A stretch of 64,000 bases of DNA from JANYHH01 sp965249745 (GCA_965249745.1 OZ252252.1:3658001-3722000); one strand, 5' to 3'. Shown: positions 1 to 8,057, counted from the stretch's first letter. Notes: a model not told the origin generated them from the sequence alone. Translations and numbers: made by a program.

Positions 1-11
1 TGCCTTCGTTG

Positions 12-926
12 TCATCCGGCCTTTCCGAGCACCCGTGGCAATTCCGTCTCCAAGCTGCGACCCTCGAGCTGAAAGGCTTGCTGCATTCTTGTCGGATCGG
101 CGGTGTTGCCCGCCTTTAGCATCGCGTACTGATCGCGCGTGATCGGGGCGAGCGGCCCGAGAAGCTGCATCAGCGGTACGGCAATGTCCATCAGGAAGAT
201 CGGCGCGGGAATCACCGGCTTCAGCCCACCGAGGGCTTTCATTTCCAGATCTAATAATTCGCGGAAGGTGTATTCCTTCGGACCCACGACATCGTAGGTC
301 TGCCCAACCGTGACCGGATTCGTCAGCGCCTGCACGAAGCACTGCGCGACATCACCGACCCAGACCGGGCGGAACGGAAATTTGCCATCCCCGATCTGCG
401 GCACGACAGGAGTAGCCACCAGGTTTTTCAAGACCCGTCCGAAGAAATCGTCACCGATGCCAAAGATCAAGCTGGGGCGAAAGATCGTCCACTCGAGACC
501 GCTTTGACGCACGAGTTCCTCCGCCTGGAACTTCGTGGCGCTGTACCCGGATGCGGCGTCCCTGGCGGCTCCGAGGGCGCTCATTTGCAAGTAGCGTTGC
601 GCCCCAGCGGATTTGGCAGCCTCGAGCGCGTGACGCGTGCCGTCCACATGAACGCGTTGAAAGGTCTGGTCTCCCCTTTCAGCGATGACGCCCACGAGGT
701 TAATCACCGCTTCGCAGCCCTGGGCGGCCTCGGTTAGCCCCGCGCCGCTGGCGACATCGCCGACAACGTACTTTGCGCCGCTCTGCGTACCCAGATCCTT
801 GCCGCTGGCGGTACTGCTTTTGGCTCCCTTGCGTGAGACCGCGACAACCCTGTGTCCCGCCTCGAGCAAGGCTTTCACCACATAGTTGCCAACGTACCCG
901 GTTGCGCCTGTGACCATGACGTTCAT
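12..926 (-). CDS. NAD(P)-binding SDR epimerase (NDUFA9-like)
   Basis: Atypical short-chain dehydrogenase/reductase of about 305 residues. The Rossmann dinucleotide motif GATGYVGNY sits at residues 5-13 of the chosen start, and the middle holds the pattern of NDUFA9-like/NmrA-type SDRs (EGCEAVINLVGV-type strand, YSATKFQAEE with the Tyr-x3-Lys pair). I chose ATG at 926 because the family begins directly with the nucleotide-binding strand; an upstream in-frame start at 1019 would add 31 residues without family character. It probably binds NAD(P) and acts on an unknown quinone, lipid or sugar substrate in the cytoplasm or at the membrane. It stands alone, downstream of the Crp-type gene. The family is secure; the substrate is not. 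Confidence 0.8.
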   Translation of the reverse strand: MNVMVTGATGYVGNYVVKALLEAGHRVVAVSRKGAKSSTASGKDLGTQSGAKYVVGDVASGAGLTEAAQGCEAVINLVGVIAERGDQTFQRVHVDGTRHALEAAKSAGAQRYLQMSALGAARDAASGYSATKFQAEELVRQSGLEWTIFRPSLIFGIGDDFFGRVLKNLVATPVVPQIGDGKFPFRPVWVGDVAQCFVQALTNPVTVGQTYDVVGPKEYTFRELLDLEMKALGGLKPVIPAPIFLMDIAVPLMQLLGPLAPITRDQYAMLKAGNTADPTRMQQAFQLEGRSLETELPRVLGKAG

Positions 927-1024
927 AAACTCAGAATGACCTTGGAGGATGTGTAGGACATGACTCGAGGCTACAGAGTAGGTTTTGCGCTTAAAAAGAT
1001 GGGGATTTCTTGAGGTCAAACATC

Positions 1025-1053
1025 AGTGGTCAGCCCGTGTTGCGCTGACCACT
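1025..1053. terminator. Perfect 10-bp inverted repeat between ldrP-like gene and SDR gene
   Basis: AGTGGTCAGC at 1025-1034 is exactly complementary to GCTGACCACT at 1044-1053, with a 9-nt loop. It lies just beyond the 3' end of the minus-strand Crp-type gene, so transcription termination or mRNA end protection is likely, but there is no T-run on either side. A protein-binding palindrome is the alternative. Confidence 0.45.
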
Positions 1054-1147
1054 CGAGGATTTGCGGATCGTTGGCTTGAAGCAGCAAAGTAAACTGCAAC
1101 TCGAGGCTTGCCTGCCCTCAGACCACCTGCATTCAGATCACCCGCTC

Positions 1148-1834
1148 TTAGAAGCTGTCGTTGTCCAGGTCGTTGTGCTCAGCCAAGACTTCGAGCGAGG
1201 CTGGGTTCAGCAGCGTGATGCGGCGGTAACCGCTCTGCACCAGTCCGTCGGCGCGAAGCTCAGTGATGATTTTGGAGACGGATTCGCGGGTGCTGCTGGT
1301 TCCCTCGGCGATCAGTTCGTGGGTGGCGCGCACGTACGTCTGCCCGCTCTCGTCCACACCGCTCAGGGGCGTCTGCGCGAGCTGCATCAGGTAGCGCGCC
1401 ACGCGTTGCCGCAGATCGCCGATTTGCAGGTGATACTCGTAAGCCATGACGCGCTGGAGCTGTTCGGACAGGCTGCGGGTGACGCTGCTGAGGCTCTCGC
1501 CGGTGATCGTGCTCGGGTCCACCGGAACCAGGGTCGCGTCGGTCAGGGCCTCGACCTGATGGTCGCGCCACTGCTTGGTCAGCGCTTCCTCGCCGAAGAA
1601 ATCGCCGGGCAGCACGTGACGCACGGTTAGCACCCGACCCTTCGGGGTGAGTTTGGCGATGCGAACCAGACCGGATTCGACGCGGAACATGCTGAGCGCC
1701 GGATCGCCCTCGTAGTACACGGTCTGACCCCGGCGGTACCGCATCTGATGTGGGCGACTGCTTCCTAGTGTCATAGATCCTCCGTCGCGCCCGGTGAGAG
1801 GCTCGAGTTCCTGCTGGGCGTTCCTGTCAGACAT
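1148..1834 (-). CDS. ldrP: Crp/Fnr-family regulator, LdrP-type
   Basis: Transcription factor of 228 residues with an N-terminal cyclic-nucleotide-binding-like beta roll (about residues 30-130, including GDPALSMFRVESGLVRI and LPGDFFGEEAL), a dimerisation helix, and a C-terminal winged helix (about 165-215; STRESVSKIITELRADGLVQ is the recognition region). In Thermus thermophilus the Crp-family protein LdrP lies beside litR and activates carotenoid and photolyase genes without cAMP. Here the gene is the last of a litR-desaturase-ldrP operon, and its ATG overlaps the desaturase stop by 8 bp, so the name is inferred from family plus context. The first 20 or so residues are poorly conserved in type; Met21 is an alternative start. 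Confidence 0.75.
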   Translation of the reverse strand: MSDRNAQQELEPLTGRDGGSMTLGSSRPHQMRYRRGQTVYYEGDPALSMFRVESGLVRIAKLTPKGRVLTVRHVLPGDFFGEEALTKQWRDHQVEALTDATLVPVDPSTITGESLSSVTRSLSEQLQRVMAYEYHLQIGDLRQRVARYLMQLAQTPLSGVDESGQTYVRATHELIAEGTSSTRESVSKIITELRADGLVQSGYRRITLLNPASLEVLAEHNDLDNDSF

Positions 1835-3407
1835 GGACTGCCTGTGAGAGTTTGGCTGCTCGAGGTTTGCCGCCGAGGAGCCGCTTGGCGGTGCGGTAAC
1901 CGTTATAGCCGCTGACTGAAACGCCTAAAGTTCCTTGCCCTGGGAAGACGGTTTCTCCTGCCATCAGAAGTCCGGGAATCGGGGTGGTGTGGTGGATCGC
2001 GTTGAAGGCGGCACCGCTCACGGTTTGCGGGATGCCGCCAACGCGTCCGAAGCTGTGCAAGGTGAAACGCTGGAAGCTGCGCGGCGTGCCACTTTCCAGC
2101 AGCACGATGCCATCGGCAAAACCGGGGAACATGCGTTCCAGACGGCTCAGGATGCGACTCTCGAAGGCTTGTTTCTTATTTTGGTAGTCTGTTTCAGAGA
2201 GTCCGAACCAGTCCTTGGCGCACACGTGGGTGCTAATCGTCAGGCTGCGATACCCGGCGGGCGCTCGAGTCAGATCGCCGCTGGCACTGCTGCTGACAAG
2301 GAAGTTTTCGGTGATGCCCCTGTCGTCATAATCGGTGACCTGCTCGAAGCGCAACGCGTCGGCTGGAAGCGCGGAGTCTTTGACGCCAATGTAGAGCGTG
2401 AACGCGCCCCAAACTTCGGGCATAGCCTCAAACTTTGCTTGCAACGCCTCGAGCCTCAGGTCTTGCGTCAGTGCCACGGTGTCCGGCACGGGCGCGGTGC
2501 TGATGACGACTGGGCTGAGGAAGCTTCTGGCGTGGGTTTCCACGCCGCGCACCGCACCACGTTTTCCCGAACCGCCATCGGTGATAATTCGTCTGGCTCG
2601 AGTCGCGTAGTGAATCTCGCCGCCGTTGGCTAGAATCGCGCCCGCCAAATCCTCCGCGAGTGTCGCCAGCCCACCGGGAACGTACTGCGCCCCGTAGCGG
2701 TACACTTCCAGGGCGTACGCGCCGTTCGGCAACATGCAACCCGACGACACGACCTGCATCGAATCCAGCAGTTGCCCGTCTATGAACGCCCGGTGGGCCG
2801 GGTCGCGGACGTTGCAGGCATCCAGCCATTGCCCGACCGTGCGGTCCAGGTTCAGCAGCACACCCAGCACACCGGGATGCGCCCCTCGAGCCGTGTCTAG
2901 GATATCGTTGACGCTCTTGAACGGCATAACCGGAAAGTGCCGGGCGACGTGGTGCATAGTGTCAGCCAGACGCTGAATCTCGTGCCAGAAGCGGCGCTTC
3001 TCTGGTAACTGCCCCGGAAAGGCTCGCTCGAGTTCCGCGTCCCAGCCCGCCCGAGTTCCCGGTACGAGCGCCTGGCGGTCATTCAGGTGCAGCCGCATCA
3101 CTGGGTCCAGATTTGGCAAGGACCTGGAAATCCCGACCCGGCGGTAAATGCGATCAAACACCCCACCCGGCTCGAGGCCCGCGCAAACCGTCGCGCCGAC
3201 CGCGAAGCCAAAGGTTCCGGCGGCGTGTTTGCGTTCGTAGCGGGCGGCGCAGCCGCCGGGGTGAATGTCGCGCTCCAAAATGCGAACTTTGAACCCATCC
3301 CGGCTCAGGAGCGCCCCCGCGACCAGTCCGGCGAAGCCCGCGCCGATAATCGTCACGTCGGCGTGCAGGTCTTCGCGCTCTACTCGCGCTCGCGTGGAGA
3401 CGGTCAC
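1827..3407 (-). CDS. FAD-dependent carotenoid desaturase (CrtI/CrtD/CrtO family)
   Basis: Amine-oxidase-fold flavoprotein of 526 residues. The FAD/NAD Rossmann motif GAGFAGLVAG is at about residues 22-31, followed by the acidic end of strand 2 (LERD) and HPGGCAARYE; the C-terminal FAD signature GLLMAGETVFPGQGTLGVSVSG is near 480-500. Family members desaturate or oxygenate carotenoids at the membrane. The co-transcribed light regulators and the nearby phytoene synthase support a carotenoid role. Whether it is the phytoene desaturase itself, a C3',4'-desaturase (CrtD) or another step cannot be decided from sequence alone. The GTG start overlaps the litR stop (GTGA), implying translational coupling. 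Confidence 0.8.
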   Translation of the reverse strand: MTVSTRARVEREDLHADVTIIGAGFAGLVAGALLSRDGFKVRILERDIHPGGCAARYERKHAAGTFGFAVGATVCAGLEPGGVFDRIYRRVGISRSLPNLDPVMRLHLNDRQALVPGTRAGWDAELERAFPGQLPEKRRFWHEIQRLADTMHHVARHFPVMPFKSVNDILDTARGAHPGVLGVLLNLDRTVGQWLDACNVRDPAHRAFIDGQLLDSMQVVSSGCMLPNGAYALEVYRYGAQYVPGGLATLAEDLAGAILANGGEIHYATRARRIITDGGSGKRGAVRGVETHARSFLSPVVISTAPVPDTVALTQDLRLEALQAKFEAMPEVWGAFTLYIGVKDSALPADALRFEQVTDYDDRGITENFLVSSSASGDLTRAPAGYRSLTISTHVCAKDWFGLSETDYQNKKQAFESRILSRLERMFPGFADGIVLLESGTPRSFQRFTLHSFGRVGGIPQTVSGAAFNAIHHTTPIPGLLMAGETVFPGQGTLGVSVSGYNGYRTAKRLLGGKPRAAKLSQAVHV

Positions 3408-4399
3408 GAGTACACCGCACCCTGTGATGTCGAAGCGGTCTCTCGAGGGTGCAGGTACGAGAGCATGAAATCCAGCGCGGCCCCGGCGTTATTGCCGACG
3501 AAATGCCCGCCCAACTCATCCGCCAGGACCGGATTCTGACTGAAGGCGTAGCCGCCGTAAACTACCAGTGGCACGGCTTCCACGAGCAGGTGCGCTTGGG
3601 GCCGCAAGCCCTCAATCACCTCCGGGGTGCTGGCACTCAGCATGATCGCGTCAGCTTGGACTTCTTTGGCGAAGTGCGCCAAATCCGTCACGGGTGTGTT
3701 CGCGCCGAGGTAATGGGTGCGAATCCCGGCGCGGCGCAGGAACAGCGCTACCGAGAGCGCACCGATCTCGTGCCATTCGTTCGGTGGACAACCCAGCACG
3801 ACCGTCGGACCCTGACGCGGCGTGCCCGCCAGCTCGAGCAGGTGATGCAGTTTACCGCGCAGGTAATGCGTGGCCTGGTGTTCGTGAGCGATTGTGACCT
3901 CACCGCGATGCCAGCGTTCGCCGATTTCCACGAGGGTCGGTTGAATCAGGTCCAGCACCACGCGCTCCACCGACATCGTGGCGTGGGCTTGGGCCAGAAT
4001 CTTGTCGGATTTGAACGACTCGCCGCGCACGGTACTGGCCACGAGTTGCTCTACCAGAGCGCTGGGAACCGTACCCCCTCGAGCTTGCGTTACCGGCGTT
4101 TTGGGTTGGCTGGGTGCGTTCTGGAGGCTAGGCAGGCTGCGGTCCAATGCGTAAAGCTGCGCGGCACGGGACACACTGATGCCCTGGCTGATTCTGGTTT
4201 TGAAAAACTCGATCAGTTTCAGGTCGTTCCGGCTGTACAACCGATATCCAGAGGCACTGCGTTGCGGATTAGGCAATCCGTAGCGGCGTTCCCACTGGCG
4301 CAGCGTCGTGGCGGGAACTCCGGTCCGCTCCTCGACTTCGCCAGCCGTGAACAACGGCGTATCAGCCGATTCGGTGCTGGTTTCTGGGTTGGTGGGCAT
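3404..4399 (-). CDS. litR: MerR-type B12-dependent photoreceptor repressor LitR/CarH
   Basis: An N-terminal MerR helix-turn-helix (TAGEVEERTGVPATTLRQWERRYGL-type region) is followed by a helical cap and a cobalamin-binding Rossmann domain. All known CarH photoreceptor signatures are present: the Wx9EH cap (Trp176-His177 and Glu186-His187 counted from an upstream start at 4438) and the ExHxxG B12 motif with the lower-ligand His223 in EWHEIG. In Thermus CarH the adenosylcobalamin-bound tetramer represses in the dark and falls apart in light. I prefer ATG 4399 because AAAGGA lies 4 nt upstream of it; the start at 4438 has no ribosome site. It heads the operon with the desaturase and ldrP genes and is probably autoregulated (operator at 4506-4522). 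Confidence 0.92.
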   Translation of the reverse strand: MPTNPETSTESADTPLFTAGEVEERTGVPATTLRQWERRYGLPNPQRSASGYRLYSRNDLKLIEFFKTRISQGISVSRAAQLYALDRSLPSLQNAPSQPKTPVTQARGGTVPSALVEQLVASTVRGESFKSDKILAQAHATMSVERVVLDLIQPTLVEIGERWHRGEVTIAHEHQATHYLRGKLHHLLELAGTPRQGPTVVLGCPPNEWHEIGALSVALFLRRAGIRTHYLGANTPVTDLAHFAKEVQADAIMLSASTPEVIEGLRPQAHLLVEAVPLVVYGGYAFSQNPVLADELGGHFVGNNAGAALDFMLSYLHPRETASTSQGAVYS

Positions 4400-4499
4400 G
4401 GTGTCCTTTGCAGTCGTTTGAAACGCAATGGTTTGCATCGTGAAGGTTCTGTACTCGAGCCGCAGGCAAGCTGACCTCGAGTTGGACTAGGCTTCCACA

Positions 4500-4529
4500 A
4501 CTATATGTACAAGGTTTGTACAATGTCAA
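4500..4529 (-). promoter_or_regulatory. Promoter of the litR-desaturase-ldrP operon
   Basis: Read on the minus strand: TTGACA (4529-4524), an 18-bp spacer, then TATAGT (4505-4500), a near-consensus housekeeping promoter. Transcription would begin near 4493, giving a leader of about 90 nt before ATG 4399. The spacer is occupied by the CarH-type repeats. Confidence 0.8.
4506..4522. promoter_or_regulatory. CarH/LitR-type tandem operator
   Basis: Two perfect TGTACA hexamers (4506-4511 and 4517-4522) start exactly 11 bp apart. CarH of Thermus binds tandem 11-bp direct repeats carrying ACA cores, one per DNA-contacting protomer. Their position between -35 and -10 of the litR promoter means bound LitR would block RNA polymerase. 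A third unit would be degenerate. Confidence 0.75.
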
Positions 4530-4580
4530 GGGACATCACAATCTGTTTGCAGGTTGGACAACATTTTTTGACGAAATCAT

Positions 4581-4606
4581 GTAGCTCGAGCCGTGGCTCG
4601 AGCTAC
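4581..4606. repeat. 26-bp near-perfect palindrome built from two CTCGAG sites
   Basis: Arm GTAGCTCGAGCC (4581-4592) is the exact reverse complement of 4595-4606, with a 2-bp centre. There is no adjacent T-run, so it is not an obvious terminator. It lies in the intergenic stretch between the litR promoter and the methyltransferase gene. Confidence 0.6.
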
Positions 4607-4633
4607 GAACAGCCTCGAATCTTCTCGAGCCAC

Positions 4634-4708
4634 CCATGAGGTACGCCCAATCACTCGAGCGTTGCGACAATCAGATAAACCTCGGGGAATCTGCCCCTCA
4701 GAGATTAA
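4634..4708. repeat. 75-bp intergenic repeat, copy 1
   Basis: Aligns without gaps to 30758-30832 at 63 of 75 positions by hand count; weaker similarity continues about 16 bp upstream in both. A small hairpin, CTC-GGGG...CCCC-GAG, is kept in both copies although bases inside it differ. The stretch 4530-4953 otherwise holds no convincing gene. A short open frame starting at 4636 crosses the repeat, but copy 2 has a stop soon after, so I treat it as non-coding. Confidence 0.7.
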
Positions 4709-4836
4709 TAACCTCACGATTCGGCTATAGGTGCGTGCGTCACAGACACTTTATTGCCTTAAAACGTGAACCTGACGATTCTGAACTCAGAAAATGCAAT
4801 CTGACTCAAAAACTCCTTTAAGGCATACGAACACCT

Positions 4837-4853
4837 TGCACAAGGTTTGAACC
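4837..4853 (+). promoter_or_regulatory. Possible second, degenerate LitR operator
   Basis: TGCACA (4837-4842) and TGAACC (4848-4853) are 11 bp apart and share the 10-mer ACAAGGTTTG (4840-4849) with the litR operator (4509-4518). It lies about 100 bp before the methyltransferase-crtB genes, where light control would make sense. No strong -35/-10 pair is seen around it. Confidence 0.4.
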
Positions 4854-4953
4854 ATCGGCTCCTCGAGTCCGCGCCTAAGAACTGTGCCCTCGAGCGGCTC
4901 GCTTTGCACCGCGCCCCACCGTCCGAATCTGGCATACCCCGTAAGCTGACCCG

Positions 4954-5700
4954 GTGGTCGCCGTGATTCCCAACAAAATGCCGAAGTCGGCCGCCTACAC
5001 ACCGGCCCAGATCAGCAATTTCATTCCGATCACGGCACTGCTGTACGACGCTTGGCGAGAACGCAGCCTGAGTTTGTTGACCGGAGAACGCTACCCCCTG
5101 AGCCGGGAGTTCGCGCTGATGCTCGAGTGGCTGGACGTGCAGCCCGGCGCGCAGTTTCTGGATGTTGGAACCAGCACCGGAAACTACGCTAGAGCCGTGG
5201 CCGACCGGGGCGCAATCGTGACGGCGATTGATATTTCAAAACCGATGCTGGAAAAAGCGGTTGCCCGCTCCGCCGGGTACAGCATCCAGTACGAACGCGC
5301 CAACGTCGAAGCGTTGCCCTACCCGGACTCGAGCTTCGATGGGATTGTGGTCGGTGCGAGCCTGAACGAGTTTCACGATACGAGTCGCGCCCTCGCGGAA
5401 ATGGCGCGGGTGCTGAAACCGCAGGGGAAGCTTTTCATGATGTACCTCAGAGCCTCCGACACCGCTCTGGGCAGCGCCTCGCAAGCGGCCTTCAAGCTCA
5501 GCGGCGTGCGCTTTCCGAACCGTGACTGGGTGAGACAACACTTGCTCACAACTGGTCTGGAACGCACCAGAGCCGAGGTGCGACGCGCTGTAGCGCTGGA
5601 ACTGTTCGTCAAAACCGAGCGCCCGCCCGAAACTGCGCCTGACGTGGAGCGAAAATTAGCTAGGGCACCCGGAAAACCTGCCAGAGAACCCTTACGCTAA
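4954..5700 (+). CDS. Class I SAM-dependent methyltransferase
   Basis: Protein of 248 residues with the SAM-binding glycine motif LDVGTSTGNYARA at about 69-81, the acidic residue after strand 2 (AIDISKPML) and a post-motif strand SFDGIVVGASLNEF, as in Methyltransf_11 enzymes. The C-terminal 30 residues are basic and Pro-rich. The GTG start at 4954 is chosen because TAAGCT ends 6 nt upstream, a leaderless arrangement seen at many genes here; ATG 4978 is the alternative and neither has a Shine-Dalgarno site. It precedes crtB by 129 bp on the same strand, so it might modify an isoprenoid or quinone, but the substrate is unknown. Confidence 0.75.
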   Translation: MVAVIPNKMPKSAAYTPAQISNFIPITALLYDAWRERSLSLLTGERYPLSREFALMLEWLDVQPGAQFLDVGTSTGNYARAVADRGAIVTAIDISKPMLEKAVARSAGYSIQYERANVEALPYPDSSFDGIVVGASLNEFHDTSRALAEMARVLKPQGKLFMMYLRASDTALGSASQAAFKLSGVRFPNRDWVRQHLLTTGLERTRAEVRRAVALELFVKTERPPETAPDVERKLARAPGKPAREPLR

Positions 5701-5829
5701 AGCACCCTCATCCTGAGGCACGGCCGTACCAACCGTGACGTGGCCTCAAATCCCGACCCATTCCAAAACTTAAGATGCAGCCAGCCTGCTACGCCACCCT
5801 GATAAGATCGTGTCACCGAGGACCCCTTG

Positions 5830-6717
5830 ATGAATCCGACGACGCCCACGACACCCCCTCGAGACGCCCTCGAGTTTTGTCGCCGCGTCACCCAGCATCA
5901 CAGCAAGACCTTCTACTTCGGGTCGCGCTTCTTTCCGGCCGCGCAACGCGACGCGGTTTGGGCGGTCTACGCCGCCTGCCGAATCGGTGACGACACGGTG
6001 GACGAACTAGAAGGCAAAGCCGCCAGGGACGCTCTGGAAAGCTGGCGCGGTCGCATTGAGAGTGCCATTTCCGGGAATCCTGACAGTGATTCGATGGCGA
6101 GGGGACTGAGCTGGGCGGCCAGCCGATTCCCGATTCAGTACGCGCCGTACCACGAGCTGTACCAGGGCTTGGAAATGGATCTTGAACGCTACCAGTATGA
6201 AACGCTCGAGGATCTGATGCTCTACTGCCGCCGCGTGGCAGGCGTGGTCGGTTGGATGATTACGCCGATCGCTGGGTTTGACGGCGGTGACGCGACGCTG
6301 GAACGGGCCCTGAAACTGGGCATGGCAATGCAGGTCACGAACATCATGCGTGATGTCGGCGAAGACCTCGAGCGCGGCCGAATGTACCTGCCCAGGGAGT
6401 TGCTGGACCGTCACGGCGTGCGGGATTGTGATCTCAGCGCCGGGCGGGTCACGCCCGAGTACATCGCGTTGATGCGCGAGCTGGACCGAATCGCTCGAGG
6501 TTTATACCGTGAGGGCTGGCGCGGCCTGCCCCGATTGCATGGCCCGGCGCAGATTGCCGTGGCTGTGGCCGCGACCGCCTACGAGGGCATCCTCGGGGCG
6601 TTGGAGCGCAACGGTTTCGACAATTTCACGAAGCGCGCCAGCGTCAGCGGTCGCCGCAAACTGGCCATGATTCCCGGAGCTTTTCTGGAGTTGCGTCGCA
6701 TCTCAAGTGCGCTCTAA
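5830..6717 (+). CDS. crtB: Phytoene synthase
   Basis: Condenses two geranylgeranyl diphosphates to phytoene, the first step of carotenoid synthesis. Length (295 residues) is normal. Both aspartate-rich Mg-diphosphate motifs are present: DDTVD at 54-58 and DVGED at 175-179 followed by RGRMYLP, plus the YCRRVAGVVGWM helix typical of squalene/phytoene synthases. ATG 5830 is preceded by GAGGA with 8-nt spacing; the TTG directly before it is less likely. It faces away from the litR operon and follows a methyltransferase. Its last codons and stop lie inside a 25-bp tandem repeat (6698-6772). Confidence 0.95.
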   Translation: MNPTTPTTPPRDALEFCRRVTQHHSKTFYFGSRFFPAAQRDAVWAVYAACRIGDDTVDELEGKAARDALESWRGRIESAISGNPDSDSMARGLSWAASRFPIQYAPYHELYQGLEMDLERYQYETLEDLMLYCRRVAGVVGWMITPIAGFDGGDATLERALKLGMAMQVTNIMRDVGEDLERGRMYLPRELLDRHGVRDCDLSAGRVTPEYIALMRELDRIARGLYREGWRGLPRLHGPAQIAVAVAATAYEGILGALERNGFDNFTKRASVSGRRKLAMIPGAFLELRRISSAL

Positions 6718-6772
6718 GAGCTGTATCTCAAGTGCGCTCTAAGAGCTGCATCTCAAGTGCGCTCTGGAAACT
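6698..6772 (+). repeat. Three tandem 25-bp repeats over the crtB stop codon
   Basis: Units 6698-6722, 6723-6747 and 6748-6772 share the core ATCTCAAGTGCGCTCT. The first unit encodes the end of CrtB including its TAA; the two following copies lie outside the gene. The third unit diverges in its last 7 bases. Looks like replication slippage or duplication of the gene terminus. Confidence 0.85.
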
Positions 6773-6893
6773 CTATCTCGAGTTGATTTCAGATAACTCG
6801 AGTCCCGAACATGCGCTCAGGCAAGGTTTGAGCGGACCGTCTCCTCCACCTCGAGCCTCTCGAGTGGCGACAGGCGAGGCGGCTCAAGGGGAA

Positions 6894-8057
6894 TTGAATG
6901 GCTTGAGTTATGCTGCTTCGACCGATCATGAACCGACCCATCTCGAAGCGGCCGACTTGAGTCACGACTGGACGCTCCGCAACGACGCGGTGCGGGTTAG
7001 GGTGAAGGCCATCGGCGGCTCGCTCGAGCCTGATTTTCGCCTCCAGGCCGGCTGGGTGAGTCCGATGCACGTCGCACCGTGGGCCAATGAACGGCTGCCC
7101 GATGAAATTCCGCCGATGCTGCGCTGGTTGCGCGGCGATTTCTTCTGCGCCCCGTTCGGTGAAAGTGATCTAATCCCAGAGGAAACGCGTCCGCATGGCA
7201 CGACCGCCAACGGGCGCTGGTCACCCAGCGGTCCTGCCGACCCGGAGGGAGGCTCAGCTTTAACCCTGGAACTCGAGCTGGAAGGGCAGGTCATGGGTGC
7301 TCAGGTCACGAAGCGGGTGGCGGTCCGGCAGGGTCAGGCGATCGTCTATCAGGAGCATGTCTTTCACGGCGGGTCCGGGCGACTCCCCGTGGGGCATCAC
7401 GCGATGCTGCACGCCTCGGAACCGTTGCTGCTCGGGTTCTCAGATTGGATCTGGGGCGGTACCCCGCCCAGTCCGCTCGAGCCGGGCGGGGTTTCCAAGC
7501 TGTTGTACCCGCAGACGTTTCACGATCTCACGGGGGTCAGCCTGCAAACCGGTCAACCCGTGGATTTGACTCGTTATCCGGCGCTCAAAGATCACGAGGA
7601 CCTGTTGATGCTGGTGGCTGATACCCGTTTGCCGTTCGCGTGGTCGGCGGCGACCGCGCCACGGGCAGGCTGGGTCTGGTTCGCACTGAAAAATCCCAGG
7701 GTGCTTCGCAGCACGATCCTCTGGCAGAGCAACGGTGGTCGGAAATACGCACCCTTCAATGGTCGTCACCGCAACGTGATTGGACTGGAAGAGATCACGG
7801 CGTACTTCCACTTGGGCCATAGGGCAGCGCTAGAGAATCCCCTGCTCGAGGCGGGGTTGGAAACGGCGCTCGAGCTTTCCGAAAGGCTGTCGGTACGTCT
7901 CCTGTTCGGCATGGCAGACGTGCCAGCGGGCTTCGGAGCGGTTACCCGGATGACGCCGGTCCCAGATGGTGTGCGTCTCGAGGACGCGGCCGGGTTGACA
8001 ACCTTCGCGCCGCTCGACTTGGACTTCATCACAGTGCCTGCCGCTCGAGCAGACTGA
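6894..8057 (+). CDS. Aldose 1-epimerase-like (galactose-mutarotase fold) protein
   Basis: About 387 residues; I do not recognise a named family with certainty. The beta-rich pattern with an early VRVKAIGGSLEPDFRL strand, a GHHAMLHAS segment near the middle and EITAYFHLGHRA towards the end fits the galactose-mutarotase/DUF4432-like superfamily of sugar-binding enzymes. It lies tail to tail (29-bp overlap) with a ROK sugar kinase gene at the edge of a sugar-catabolic block, which supports a carbohydrate role. The start is uncertain: TTG 6894 is used; GTG 6864 and TTG 6903 are possible. An open frame from 6732 would run through the tandem repeat and is unlikely. Confidence 0.5.
   Translation: MNGLSYAASTDHEPTHLEAADLSHDWTLRNDAVRVRVKAIGGSLEPDFRLQAGWVSPMHVAPWANERLPDEIPPMLRWLRGDFFCAPFGESDLIPEETRPHGTTANGRWSPSGPADPEGGSALTLELELEGQVMGAQVTKRVAVRQGQAIVYQEHVFHGGSGRLPVGHHAMLHASEPLLLGFSDWIWGGTPPSPLEPGGVSKLLYPQTFHDLTGVSLQTGQPVDLTRYPALKDHEDLLMLVADTRLPFAWSAATAPRAGWVWFALKNPRVLRSTILWQSNGGRKYAPFNGRHRNVIGLEEITAYFHLGHRAALENPLLEAGLETALELSERLSVRLLFGMADVPAGFGAVTRMTPVPDGVRLEDAAGLTTFAPLDLDFITVPAARAD

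Noticed and set aside
3449..4474. Long plus-strand open frame antisense to litR
   Set aside because: Product is compositionally odd (Gln/Arg/His-rich) with no domain; the sense frame encodes LitR with every motif.
4636..4821. 61-codon frame starting in repeat copy 1
   Set aside because: The homologous frame in copy 2 stops after 12 shared residues; substitutions do not favour coding.
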